NCBI GenBank assembly: GCA_016584305.1
Contig: JACEEZ010019855.1
Span: 35,848-99,847, forward strand
Direction: 5' to 3'
Length of the DNA: 64,000 nt
DNA from: Chionoecetes opilio
Taxonomy: Eukaryota; Arthropoda; Malacostraca; Decapoda; Majidae
In this document: one piece after another, positions 1 through 10,480 of the stretch
Layout of the letters: each line of letters starts with the position of its first letter
Position numbering within the stretch: the first letter of the stretch is position 1
Notes under the pieces: generated by a model
What the model was told of the DNA's origin: nothing
What the model saw: the letters and a program-made list of their open reading frames with translations, nothing else
Databases searched by the model: none
Program-made: the position numbers and the translations under genes

Positions 1-1863
1 GTTTAACAAAGAAAAGTAGAAAACTCTTGCAATATACCGTTATATCAAAATAAATACCTATTAATCTGTCTATTTATTAGCTTAATGTAAGTAAGGCTTA
101 CTTATTATGTGGCAAATTATTTTAAAAAGAGGATTTATACTTCAGTTTGTAGGAAACAGCCTATATATCAACCGATAACTAGCTATATCCATTGAAGAAC
201 ACTAACATTTTATGGGTTTATTAGCATATGAATAAGTAAAACTACTTGTATATCTACAATAACGTTTACAGTTTACAAAGAAACTATGAAAAACGCTTGC
301 ACTATACCGTATATCACAATTAAATCCTCTTACCTCATTCTATTTATAGCTTAATGTAATGTAAGCTATTATAGGTGCATCTTACTCTAAAAGAGTATTT
401 TATACTTCAATTTTTGTAGGAAAACATCTATATATCACCGATAATAGCCTAATATATCATTGAAAACACTACATTTTAATGGGTTTATAGCAATATGATA
501 GTAAAAAAGTCTTGTTATAGTAATACCATAACGCCTACAGTTTTACCGAAACTATGAAAAACGCCTGGGCTTGCCTATCTACCTTATATCACAATTAATA
601 ACCTCTTACACGGGCTCTTTTATTTAATAGCTTAATGGTAATTAAGCTACTTATTAGGGTGCAAATTATTCTAAAAAGAGTAGTTTATACATCAATTTTG
701 TAGGAAACAGCTATATATCCCGACAACAATCGAATATCTTGAAAACACTACATTATTTTTTAATAGCAATTTGATAAGTAAAACTACTTAGTATATATAC
801 ATAACGCTACAGTTTACAAGAAACTATGAAAACGTTTGCAATATACCGTTATCTCACATTAATAACCTCCTTAACGCTTATATTTCATCGCTTAATGTAA
901 TGTAAGCTACTTATAGTGCCAAATTATTCTAAATGAGGCATTTTTATACTTCAATTTGTAGGAAACAGCTATATATCACCGATAACTACTAATATCATTG
1001 AAAACACTACATTTTATGGGTTTATAGCAATATGATAAATAAAATTACTTTTATATATCCAAATACAGCTACTTTGCAAGAAACATGAAAAACGCTTGCA
1101 ATAATACAAGTTTAAGTCACAATAAATAACCTCTTACCTCTTCTATTTAATAGCTTATTGTAATGTAAAGCACAATATTAGGTGCAAATTATTCTAGAGA
1201 GTATTTAATAACTTCAATTTGTAGGAAACAGCTATATACACCGATAAACTAGCTAATATCATTGAAAACACAACATTTTATGGGTTTAGAGCAATATGAA
1301 AGTAAAACTACTTTGTATATATACAATAACGTTCAGTTTACAAGAAACTATGAAAAACGCGCTTGACAATATACCGTTATAGTATCCACAATAAATACCT
1401 CTTACTCTTATATTTAATAGCTTTATGTAATGTAGCTACTTATAGGTGCAAATTGTTCTAAAAAGAGGATTTTATACTTTAGTTTGTAGGAAAACAGCTA
1501 TAGTACACCGATAACTAGCTAATACATTGCAAACACACATTTTATAGTTTATAGCAATATGATACGTAAACTTAATTGTATAATATGACATAACGCTTAC
1601 AGTTTACAAGAAACTAATGAAAACTCTGGCAATATACCGTTATATAACAATAAATAACCTATTACGCTTCTATTTATTAGCTTAATGTAATGTAAGCCTA
1701 CTTATAGGTGCAAATTATTCTAAAAAAGAAATTGTAACTTCAATTTGTAGAAAACAGCTATATTCACCGATAACAGCTAAAATCATATGTAAAAGAACAC
1801 ATTTTGAGGGTATAAAGCCATTATCATAAGGTAATTCCTTCTATTAATGATATAACCACAACA
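1..1863. repeat. A-monomer array, 7 monomers
   Basis: Monomers start near 1, 271, 539, 812, 1074, 1335 and 1596. The window happens to open at a monomer boundary. By diagnostic bases the order is a1, a2, a3, a4 (ending like a5), a6, an a7/a8 mixture, then a9, which leads into the first B block. The stretch is rich in single-base insertions and deletions, so monomer lengths drift around 262. No open frame survives. Confidence 0.9.
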
Positions 1864-2648
1864 ATTAACAAGAACTATGAAAAACAAACTTATAATATAC
1901 ATTGTATTCACATATAGAGTATCAAACTCCTATTATACTCTTGGAGTAGTTTAAAATAGAATTTCTAACGAAAACAACATTAATACCACATTTTGAATTC
2001 CTCTATCAAAAAAGGGCTTGAATAATGTCATTTTCGACATTTTTTAGCCCTTCAAAAATACATTAAACACTTGAAAAACGTTATTTGATGAATAAAATTG
2101 GATACTAAATTTCATGAAAAATACATTATTTTAAGCTCTTAATATTATAATTTACGCTGTGTAAAAGTTTCTGAATAATGTCAAATTTTGACATTTTTAA
2201 GGCTTTCAAAAAATGCATTAAAATACTTGAAAAAACGGTTGTTTTGAGGATTAAATTGATACTTAATTTCATGAAAATTGCATTATTTTTAGCTCATAAC
2301 ATTGTAAGTATGTTCTGTAAGTGCGAATAATGTCAAATTTCGACATTTTTTTAGCCTTTCAAAAAACATTGAAATACTGTGAAAAACATTGTTTTAAAAG
2401 ATTAAAATGATATCTAAAATTTATGAAAAATACATATTTTTAGCTATTAATTTTTTGGAAAATATAGTTTTGAAGCAAATATCGCAAGCTATTTAGATGC
2501 TACATATATAAAGAAGTATACTTCAATTTGTAGAAAAATAACAATCCTTCACTGATACTAGCTAACATCATTGAAACACTTCCATTTTTTTTGGTTTTAT
2601 AGGCAATATGATTAGTAAAAACTACTTGTATATTACAATAACGCTACA
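1864..2648. repeat. B block 1
   Basis: Starts where an a9 monomer passes into the diverged A-like arm and ends before the next gtttacaagaaac. Three 155-bp units are visible, with gctgaataatg landmarks near 2018, about 2171 and about 2325. The AATGTC/GACATT dyads are disturbed by read errors. The right arm returns to A-like sequence, including the actgat..ctagctaacatc variant. Length is about 785, close to the 781 seen in clean copies. Confidence 0.88.
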
Positions 2649-4848
2649 GTTTCCAAGAAACTATGACAAAAACGCTTGCAAATATACCATTATATCACAA
2701 TAATAACCTATTACTCCTCAATTTATAGCTTATGTAATGTAAACGACTTATAGGTGTCAAATTATTTTAAAAAAGAGGATTTTATACGTTCAGTTTTGTA
2801 TGAAAACGGTATATATCACCGCTAACAGGCTAATATCATTGAAAACACTACATTTATGGGTTTATTAGCAATATAAATAAGTAAACTACTTGGTTATATA
2901 CAATAACTGTTACAGTTTACAGAAACTATGATAAAGCTTGGCAATATACCGTTATATCACAATAAATAACCTCTTCTCTTCTATTTATTATTCTTAATAT
3001 TTAATGAACTACTTAATAGTGCATCTTACTCTAAAAAAGAGTATTTTATACATCAATTTTGTAGGAAAACAGCTATATATCACCGATAACTAGCTAATAT
3101 CATTGAAAACACACTACCATTTTATGGGTTTATAGCATATGATATGTAAAACTATTGTATATATCCATAACGCTAAACAGTTTCAGATACTATGTGAAAA
3201 ACCCTTGCAATATACCTTTATATCACAATTAATAACCTCTTACCTCTTTATTTTAATTCTTAATGTAATGTAAGCTACTAATAGGTGCAAATTATTCTAA
3301 AAAGAGGATTTTATACATCAATTTGTAGGAAAACAGCTATACTATCACCGACAAAATCAAGCTAATCTCTTGAAAACACTACATTATATGGGTTTTTATA
3401 GCAATTTGATAAGTAAACTACCTTTGTATATATACAATAACGCTAAGTTTTCCAAGAACCTATGAAAAACGTTTTGCAATATACCGTTATATCACAATTA
3501 TAACCTTTACTCTTATATTTAATAGCTTAATTTTATGTAAGCTACCTTATAGTGGCAAATTATTCTAAAAGAGGATTTTTTTTATACTTCATTTGTAGGA
3601 AAAACAGCTATATATCACCGATAACTAGCTAATATCTTGAGAACCTACATTTTTATTGGTTTATCGCATATGATAAGTAAAACTACTTGTATATATACAA
3701 TAAACGCTTCCGTTTACAAGAAACTAATGAAAAAACGCTTGCAATATACCGTTATATCACAATAAATAACCTATTATCTTCTATTTATTAGCTTAATTGT
3801 ACTTTAAGCTACTTATAAGGTGCAAATTATTTTAAAAGAGGATTTTATTTTTATATACTCCAATTTGTAGGAAACAGCTAATATCACCGATAACTAGCTA
3901 ATATCATTGAAACACTACTTTTATGGGTTTGATAGCAATATATAAATACAATTACTTTTATATATACAATACAGCTACCAGTTTGCAAGAACAATGAAAA
4001 AAAACGCTTGCAATATACAGTTAATCACATAAATAACCTCTTACTCTTCTATTTTAATATCTTATTGTAATGTAAGCTACATATAGGTGCAATTATTTCT
4101 AAATAGAGGATTTTATACTTCAAAATTTGTAGGAAAACAGCCGTATATACACCGATAACTAGCTAATATAATTGAAAACCACAACATTTTATGGGTTTAT
4201 AGCAATTATGAACGTAAAACTACTTGTATCTATACAATAAACGTTACAGTTTACAAGAAAACTATGAAACCGCTTGCAATATACCATTATATCACAATAA
4301 ATAACCTATTACTCCTCAATTTATTAGCTTAATGTAATGTAAGCTACTTATAGGTGCAAATTATTTTAAAAAGAGGATTTTATACTTCAGTTTGTAGGAA
4401 AACAGCTATATATCACCGATATCTAGCTAATATCATTGAAAACACTACATTTTATGGGTTTATAGCAATATGATAAGTAAAACTACTTGTATATATACCA
4501 TAACGCTACAGTTTACAAGAAACTATGAAAAACGCTTGCAATATACCGTTATATCACAATTAATAACCTCTTACTCTTTTATTTAATAGCTTAATGTAAT
4601 GTAAGCTACTTATAGGTGCAAATTATTCTAAAAAGAGGATTTTATACATCAATTTGTAGGAAAACAGCTATATATCACCGACAACAAGCTAATATCATTG
4701 AAAACACTACATTATATGGGTTTATAGCAATTTGATAAGTAAAACTACTTGTATATATACAATAACGCTACAGTTTACAAGAAACTATGAAAAACGTTTG
4801 CAATATACCGTTATATCACAATTAATAACCTCTTACTCTTATATTTAA

Positions 4849-4870
4849 TAGCTTAATGTAATGTAAGCTA
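4849..4870. other. Conserved 7-bp inverted repeat in the A monomer
   Basis: Arms TAGCTTA (4849-4855) and TAAGCTA (4864-4870) are perfectly complementary around an 8-base loop, atgtaatg. Types a1-a7 and a9 keep both arms, and a8 has one mismatch. It lies about 77 bases into the monomer. This is a representative copy, and every clean monomer has one. Confidence 0.85.
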
Positions 4871-5010
4871 CTTATAGGTGCAAATTATTCTAAAAAGAGG
4901 ATTTTATACTTCAATTTGTAGGAAAACAGCTATATATCACCGATAACTAGCTAATATCATTGAAAACACTACATTTTATGGGTTTATAGCAATATGATAA
5001 GTAAAACTAC

Positions 5011-5024
5011 TTGTATATATACAA
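5011..5024. other. 14-bp palindrome TTGTATATATACAA near the monomer end
   Basis: A perfect self-complementary sequence about 238 bases into the monomer, present in most types. It is altered in the monomers before a3 (accataac), at the end of a5, and in the inserted a6 copies, and absent from a9. Confidence 0.85.
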
Positions 5025-5034
5025 TAACGCTTCA

Positions 5035-5296
5035 GTTTACAAGAAACTATGAAAAACGCTTGCAATATACCGTTATATCACAATAAATAACCTATTACTC
5101 TTCTATTTATTAGCTTAATGTAATGTAAGCTACTTATAGGTGCAAATTATTTTAAAAAGAGGATTTTATACTCCAATTTGTAGGAAAACAGCTATATATC
5201 ACCGATAACTAGCTAATATCATTGAAAACACTACATTTTATGGGTTTATAGCAATATGATAAATAAAATTACTTTTATATATACAATACAGCTACA
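5035..5296. repeat. Reference monomer a5
   Basis: 262 bases. Diagnostic words are attttaaaaagagg with atactccaatttg, and an end reading gataaataaaattactttta and acaatacagctacag, where the 14-bp palindrome has lost its first half-site. Confidence 0.95.
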
Positions 5297-6313
5297 GTTT
5301 GCAAGAAACAATGAAAAACGCTTGCAATATACAGTTATATCACAATAAATAACCTCTTACTCTTCTATTTAATAGCTTATTGTAATGAAAGCTACATATA
5401 GGTGCAAATTTTTCTAAAGAGAGGTTTTTATATTTAAATTTTGTGGGAAAAAACAGCATTATCCCCGTAACTAGTAATATCTTTGAAAACAAAAACCTTT
5501 TTATGGTTTTATAGAATTGATAAGAAAAACTACTTGTATATATACAATAACTTACATTTTTACAAGAAACTATAAAAACCGCTTGCAAATACCTTTATAT
5601 CACAATAAAAAACCTTTTACCTTATTTTTAATAGCTTATTGAATGTAAGCAAATTATAGGGCAAATTATTTAAAAGAGGTTTTATATTTAAATTTTTGTG
5701 GGAAAAAACAGCTATATATCCCCAAAATTAGCTAATATTTTAAAACACTACATTTTATGGTTTATAGAATATGATAAGAAAAACTATTTTAAATTAACAA
5801 AACGTCTTTTACAAAAATATAAAAAACCTTGCAATATACAGTTATTCAAAATAAAAAACCTCTTACTCTTCATTTAATAGTTTTGGTAATGTAAGTATTA
5901 TAGGTGCAAATTATTCAAAAAAGGGTTTTTATATTTTAAATTTTGTAGAAAACAGTAATATCACCGATAACTAGCTAATTCTTTTGCAAACCAACATTTA
6001 GGGGTTTATAGCAATTTGATAAGTAAAATATTTTTATAATACAATAACGCTACGTTTACAGAAACTATAAAAAACCCCTGGAATATACCGTTATTAACAA
6101 TAAAAAACCCTTTTATTTTATTTATTAGTTTAATTAATGTAAGCACTTATGGGTTTGAAAAATTTTTTTAAAAAAAAAGGATTGAAAAATTCAATTGTAG
6201 GAAAAAACAGCTATATATCACCGATAACTGGAAAAATTTAAAAAAAAACACTTTTTTGAGGATAAAGCATTACATAAGGTAAATTCCTTCTTTTAATGAT
6301 AAAAAAACCAACA

Positions 6314-6354
6314 ATTAAAAAAAAACTATAAAAAACACTTTTCTTATAAAAATT
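6314..6354. repeat. Truncated start of a B block
   Basis: About 40 bases match the left arm of a B block (caattaacaagaaactat followed by aaaaacac in clean copies), directly after an a9 monomer. The copy is cut off by the N at 6355, so the rest of this B block and part of the next array are missing from the assembly. Confidence 0.6.
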
Positions 6355-6355
6355 N
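6355..6355. other. Single N, assembly join
   Basis: Left of the N the array is in the first 40 bases of a B block. Right of it, after about 20 bases of low-complexity text, it is inside an a8-type monomer. The join skips an unknown amount of sequence, at least the remaining ~740 bases of the B block. Confidence 0.85.
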
Positions 6356-6881
6356 GGGGAAAGGGAACAAAAAAAAAATTAAAAAACGCTTGCATTCGTT
6401 ATATCACATAATAACCTCTTACTCTTCTATTTAATAGCTTTATGTAATGTAAGCTACTTATAGGTGCAAATTTTTCTAAAAGAGGATTTTATATTTTAAA
6501 TTTTTGTGGGAAAAAACGCTATATATCACCGAAAACTAGCTAATATCATTGCAAACACAACATTTTATAGGTTTATAGCAATATGATAAGTAAAACTACT
6601 TGTATATATACAATAACGCTACAGTTTCAAAAAACTATGAAAACGCTGGCATATACCGTTATATAACAATAAATAACCTATTACTCTTCTATTTATTAGC
6701 TTAATGTAATGTAAGCTACTTATAGGTGCAAATTATTCTAAAAAAAGGATTGTATACTTCAATTTGTAGGAAAACAGCTATATATCACCGATAACTAGCT
6801 AAAATCATTGAAAAGAACACATTTTGAGGGTATAAAGCATTATCATAGGTAAATTCCTTCTATTAATGATATAACACAAAA
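6356..6881. repeat. A-monomer array after join, partial a8 plus a9
   Basis: The first ~20 bases are A/G-rich filler with no match to the array. From about 6380 an a8 monomer is recognisable (tagctttatgtaatg, attgcaaacacaac). A complete a9 follows from 6624 (gctggcatataccg, gaaaagaacacattttgag) and runs into B block 2. Confidence 0.85.
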
Positions 6882-7656
6882 ATTAAAAAGAACTATTGAA
6901 AAACACGTATAATATACAATTGTATCACAATATAGAGTATCAAACTCCTATTATAGCTTGGAGTAGTTTAAAATAGAAATTTCTAACGAAAACAACATTA
7001 ATACCACATTTTGAATTTCTCTATCAAAAAAAGGGCTGAATAATGTAATTTCGACATTTTTTAGCCCTTCAAAAATACATTAAAACACTTGAAAAAACGT
7101 TATTTTGATGAATAAAATTGATACATAAATTTCATGAAAAATACATATTTTAAGCTCTTAATATTATAAAATATAGTTGTGTAAAAGTGCTGAATAATGT
7201 CAAATTTTGACATTTTTTAAGGCTTTCAAAATGCATTAAAATACTTGAAAAACGTTGTTTTGAGGATTAAATTGATACTTAAATTTCATGAAAATGCATA
7301 TTTTTAGCTCATAACATTGTAAAGTATAGTTGTGTAAAAGTGCTGAATAATGTCAAATTTCGACATTTTTTAGCCTTTCAAAAAAAACATTGAAATACTT
7401 GAAAAAACATTGTTTTAAGATTAAAATTGATATCTAAATTTCATGAAAAATACATATTTTTAGCTATTAATTTTGTAAAATTAGTTGTAGCAAATATCCA
7501 AGCTATTTAGCTACATATATAAAGAAATATACTTCAATTTGTAGAAAAAAACAACTCTTCACTGATAACTAGCTAACATCATTGAAAACACTACATTTTA
7601 TGGTTTTATAGCAATATGATTAGTAAAACTACTTGTATATATACAATAACGCTACA
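6882..7656. repeat. B block 2
   Basis: A fairly clean copy of about 775 bases. The three aataatg landmarks lie near 7039, 7194 and 7346. The second unit keeps the palindrome AATGTCAAATTTTGACATT. The left arm lacks a few bases relative to clean copies. The right arm ends in gattagtaaaactacttg, the form typical of B rather than B'. Confidence 0.92.
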
Positions 7657-9485
7657 GTTTACAAGAAAATATGAAAAACGCTTGCAATATACCATTATAT
7701 CACAATAAATAACCTATTACTCCTCAATTTATTAGCTTAATGTAATGTAAGCTACTTATAGGTGCAAATTATTTTAAAAAGAGGATTTTTTGCTTCAGTT
7801 TGTAAGAAAACAGCTATATATCACCGATAACTACCTAATATCATTGAAAACACTACATTTTATGGGTTTATAGCAATATGATAAGTAAAACTACTTGTAT
7901 ATATACAATAACGTTACAGTTTACAAGAAACTATGAAAAACGCTTGCAATATACCGTTATATCACAATAAATAACCTCTTACTCTTCTATTTATTAGCTT
8001 AATGTAATGTAAGCTACTTATAGGTGCATCTTACTCTAAAAAGAGTATTTTATACTTCAATTTGTAGGAAACAGCTATATATCACCGATAACTAGCTAAT
8101 ATCATTGAAACAACTACATTTTATGGGTTTATAGCAATATGATAAGTAAAACTACTTGTATATATACCATAACGCTACAGTTTACAAGAAACTATGAAAA
8201 CGCTTGCAATATACCGTTATATCACAATTAATAACCTCTTACTCTTTTATTTAATAGCTTAATGTAATGTAAGCTACTTATAGGTGCAAATTATTCTAAA
8301 AAGATGGATTTTATACATCAATTTGTAGGAAAACAGCTATATATCACCGACAACAAGCTAATATCATTGAAAACACTACATTATATGGGTTTATAGCAAT
8401 TTGATAAGTAAAACTACTTGTATATATACAATAACGCTACAGTTTACAAGAAACTATGAAAAACGTTTGCAATATACCGTTATATCACAATTAATAACCT
8501 CTTACTCTTATATTTAATAGCTTAAGTAATGTAAGCTACTTATAGGTGCAAATTATTCTAAAAGAGGATTTTATACTTCAATTTGTAGGAAAACAGCTAT
8601 ATATCACCGATAACTACTAATATCATGAAACACAACATTTTATGGGTTTATAGCTATGATAAGTAAACTACTTGTATATTAGACAATAACGTTTACAGTT
8701 TACAAGAAACTATACCACCGCTTGCAATATACGTTATATAAACAATAAATAACTCCCTTACTCTTATATTTAATAGCCTTATTGTAATTTAAGCTACTAT
8801 AGTGCAAATTATTCTAAAAAGAGGATTTATACTTCAATTTGTAGGAAACAGCTATATAATATCACCAATATTAGCTAATATCATTAAAACACTACATTTA
8901 TGGTTTATGCATAAGATAAGTAAACTACTTGTACTATAACACTAACGCTACAGTTTTACAAGAAACTATGAAAAACGCTTGCAATATACAGTTATATCAC
9001 AATATAAATAACCTATTACTCTTCTATTTAATAGCTTTAATGTAATGTAAGCTACTTATAGGTTAGCAAATTATTCTAAAAAAGAGGATATTTATACTTT
9101 AATTTGTAGGAAACACTATATATCCCCGATAACTAGCTAATATCATTGCAAACCAACATTTTATAGGTTTAATATGCAATATATAATAAAACTACTTTAT
9201 ATATACAATACGCTACAGTTTTACAAGAAAACCTATGAAAACGCTGGCAATATAACCGTTATATACAATACATTAACCGATTACACTCCTTCTATTTATT
9301 AGCTTAATGTAATGTAAGCTACTTATGAGTTTGCAAATTATTCTAAAAAAGGATGTATACTTCAATTATGTCGGAAAACGCTATATATCACCGATAACTA
9401 GCTACAATCATTGAAAAGAACACATTTTGAGGGTATAAAGCATTTCTATAAGTTAATTCCTTCTATTAAATGATATAACACAACA
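7657..9485. repeat. A-monomer array, 7 monomers
   Basis: Monomers start at 7657, 7919, 8180, 8442, 8698, about 8953 and 9218. The order is a1-a2-a3-a4/a6-a7-a8-a9. The fourth monomer begins as a4 (aacgtttgc) and ends like a6 (acacaacatttt), so a5 and the start of a6 are missing. Text is clean to about 8620 and noisy after that. Confidence 0.9.
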
Positions 9486-10165
9486 ATTAACAAGAACTAT
9501 GATAAATAACACGTAGAATATTACAATTGGTATCACAATATGAGTAGTCCAAACTCGCTATATAAGCCTTGTGAGCTAGCTTAAAATAGAAATTTCTAAC
9601 GAAAACAACATAATACCACATTTTGAATTTCTCTATCCAAACAAGGCTGATAAATGTCAATTTTCGACATTTTTTTACCCTTCCAAAATACATTAAAACA
9701 CCTTGAAAACTAACGGTATTTTGATGAATAAAAATTGATACACTAAATTTCCTGAAAATACATATTTTTAGCTCATAAGCATTGTAAAGTAGGTAGTTTG
9801 CGTTGTAAGAAGTGGCTTGAACACATAATGTTCAAATTTCGACATTTTTTAGCCTTTCAAAAAAAACATTGAAATCTTGAATAAAAAAATAACATTGTTT
9901 TTAACGATTACTTAAATTTGATATCTTAAATATTTCATGAAAAATACTATTTTTTTGCTATTATTTTTGTAAAATATAGTTGTGCTGTGCAAATATTCCA
10001 ATAGCTACTTAGCTACTATATAAAGACAATATACTTCAATTTGTAGTAAATAAAAACAACTCTTCCTGATCAACATACTACCATCATTGAAAACACTACA
10101 TGTTATTGGTTTTATAGCAATATGATTAGTAAAACTCCTTTTGTTATATACCAATATACGCTACT
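9486..10165. repeat. B block 3, shortened by one unit
   Basis: This copy is only about 680 bases. From the first unit (ttgatgaataaaaattgatac near 9720) the text passes directly into the end of the second unit (tttttagctcataagcattg near 9768), so about one 155-bp unit is missing. The third unit and right arm follow. The loss of close to one repeat period fits slippage or unequal exchange. Read noise is heavy here, so a consensus error is also possible. Confidence 0.75.
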
Positions 10166-10480
10166 GTTTACAAGAAACTATGAAAAACGCTTGCATATAC
10201 CATTATTCAACAATAAATAACTTATATTACTCCTCAAATTATTAGCTTAATGTAATGGTAAAAGCTACTTAATAGGTGCAAATTTTTTTAAAAAGAAGGA
10301 TTTGTACTTCAGTTTGTAGGGAACCGCTATATATCACCGATACTACTAATATCATTGAAAACCTACATTTATGGGTTTAATAGCAATATGATAAGTTAAA
10401 ACTACTTGTATATATAAATAACGTTACAGTTTTACAGAACTGATGAAAACCGCTTTCAATATACGTATATCACAATCACT
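10166..10480. repeat. A monomers a1 and start of a2
   Basis: An a1 monomer starts at 10166 and an a2-like monomer at 10429. Both are noisy but follow the register that is normal after a B block. Recognisable sequence fades from about 10480. Confidence 0.8.

Larger units (their letters stand above)
4773..5034. repeat. Reference monomer a4
   Basis: 262 bases. Diagnostic words are aaaacgtttgcaat, cacaattaataacc and actcttatatttaatag with the standard accgataactagc. It ends in caataacgcttcag. Confidence 0.95.
2649..6313. repeat. A-monomer array, 14 monomers, internally duplicated
   Basis: Monomers start at 2649, 2915, 3180, 3447, 3712, 3981, 4249, 4511, 4773, 5035, 5297, about 5557, about 5806 and 6054. 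The order is a1-a2-a3-a4-a5-a6, then a hybrid at 4249 that begins like a7 (gaaaccgctt) and continues like a1 (accattat, acttcagtttg), then a3-a4-a5-a6-a7-a8-a9. The run a3-a6 is therefore present twice, as unequal exchange would produce. The stretch 4300-5390 is clean and gives exact 262-bp spacing. From about 5390 the text is biased towards runs of A and T. Confidence 0.9.

Noticed and set aside
4773..5034. tRNA or other small RNA gene in the A monomer
   Set aside because: The 7-bp inverted repeat is isolated. I find no cloverleaf, no A/B box pair and no T-loop sequence.
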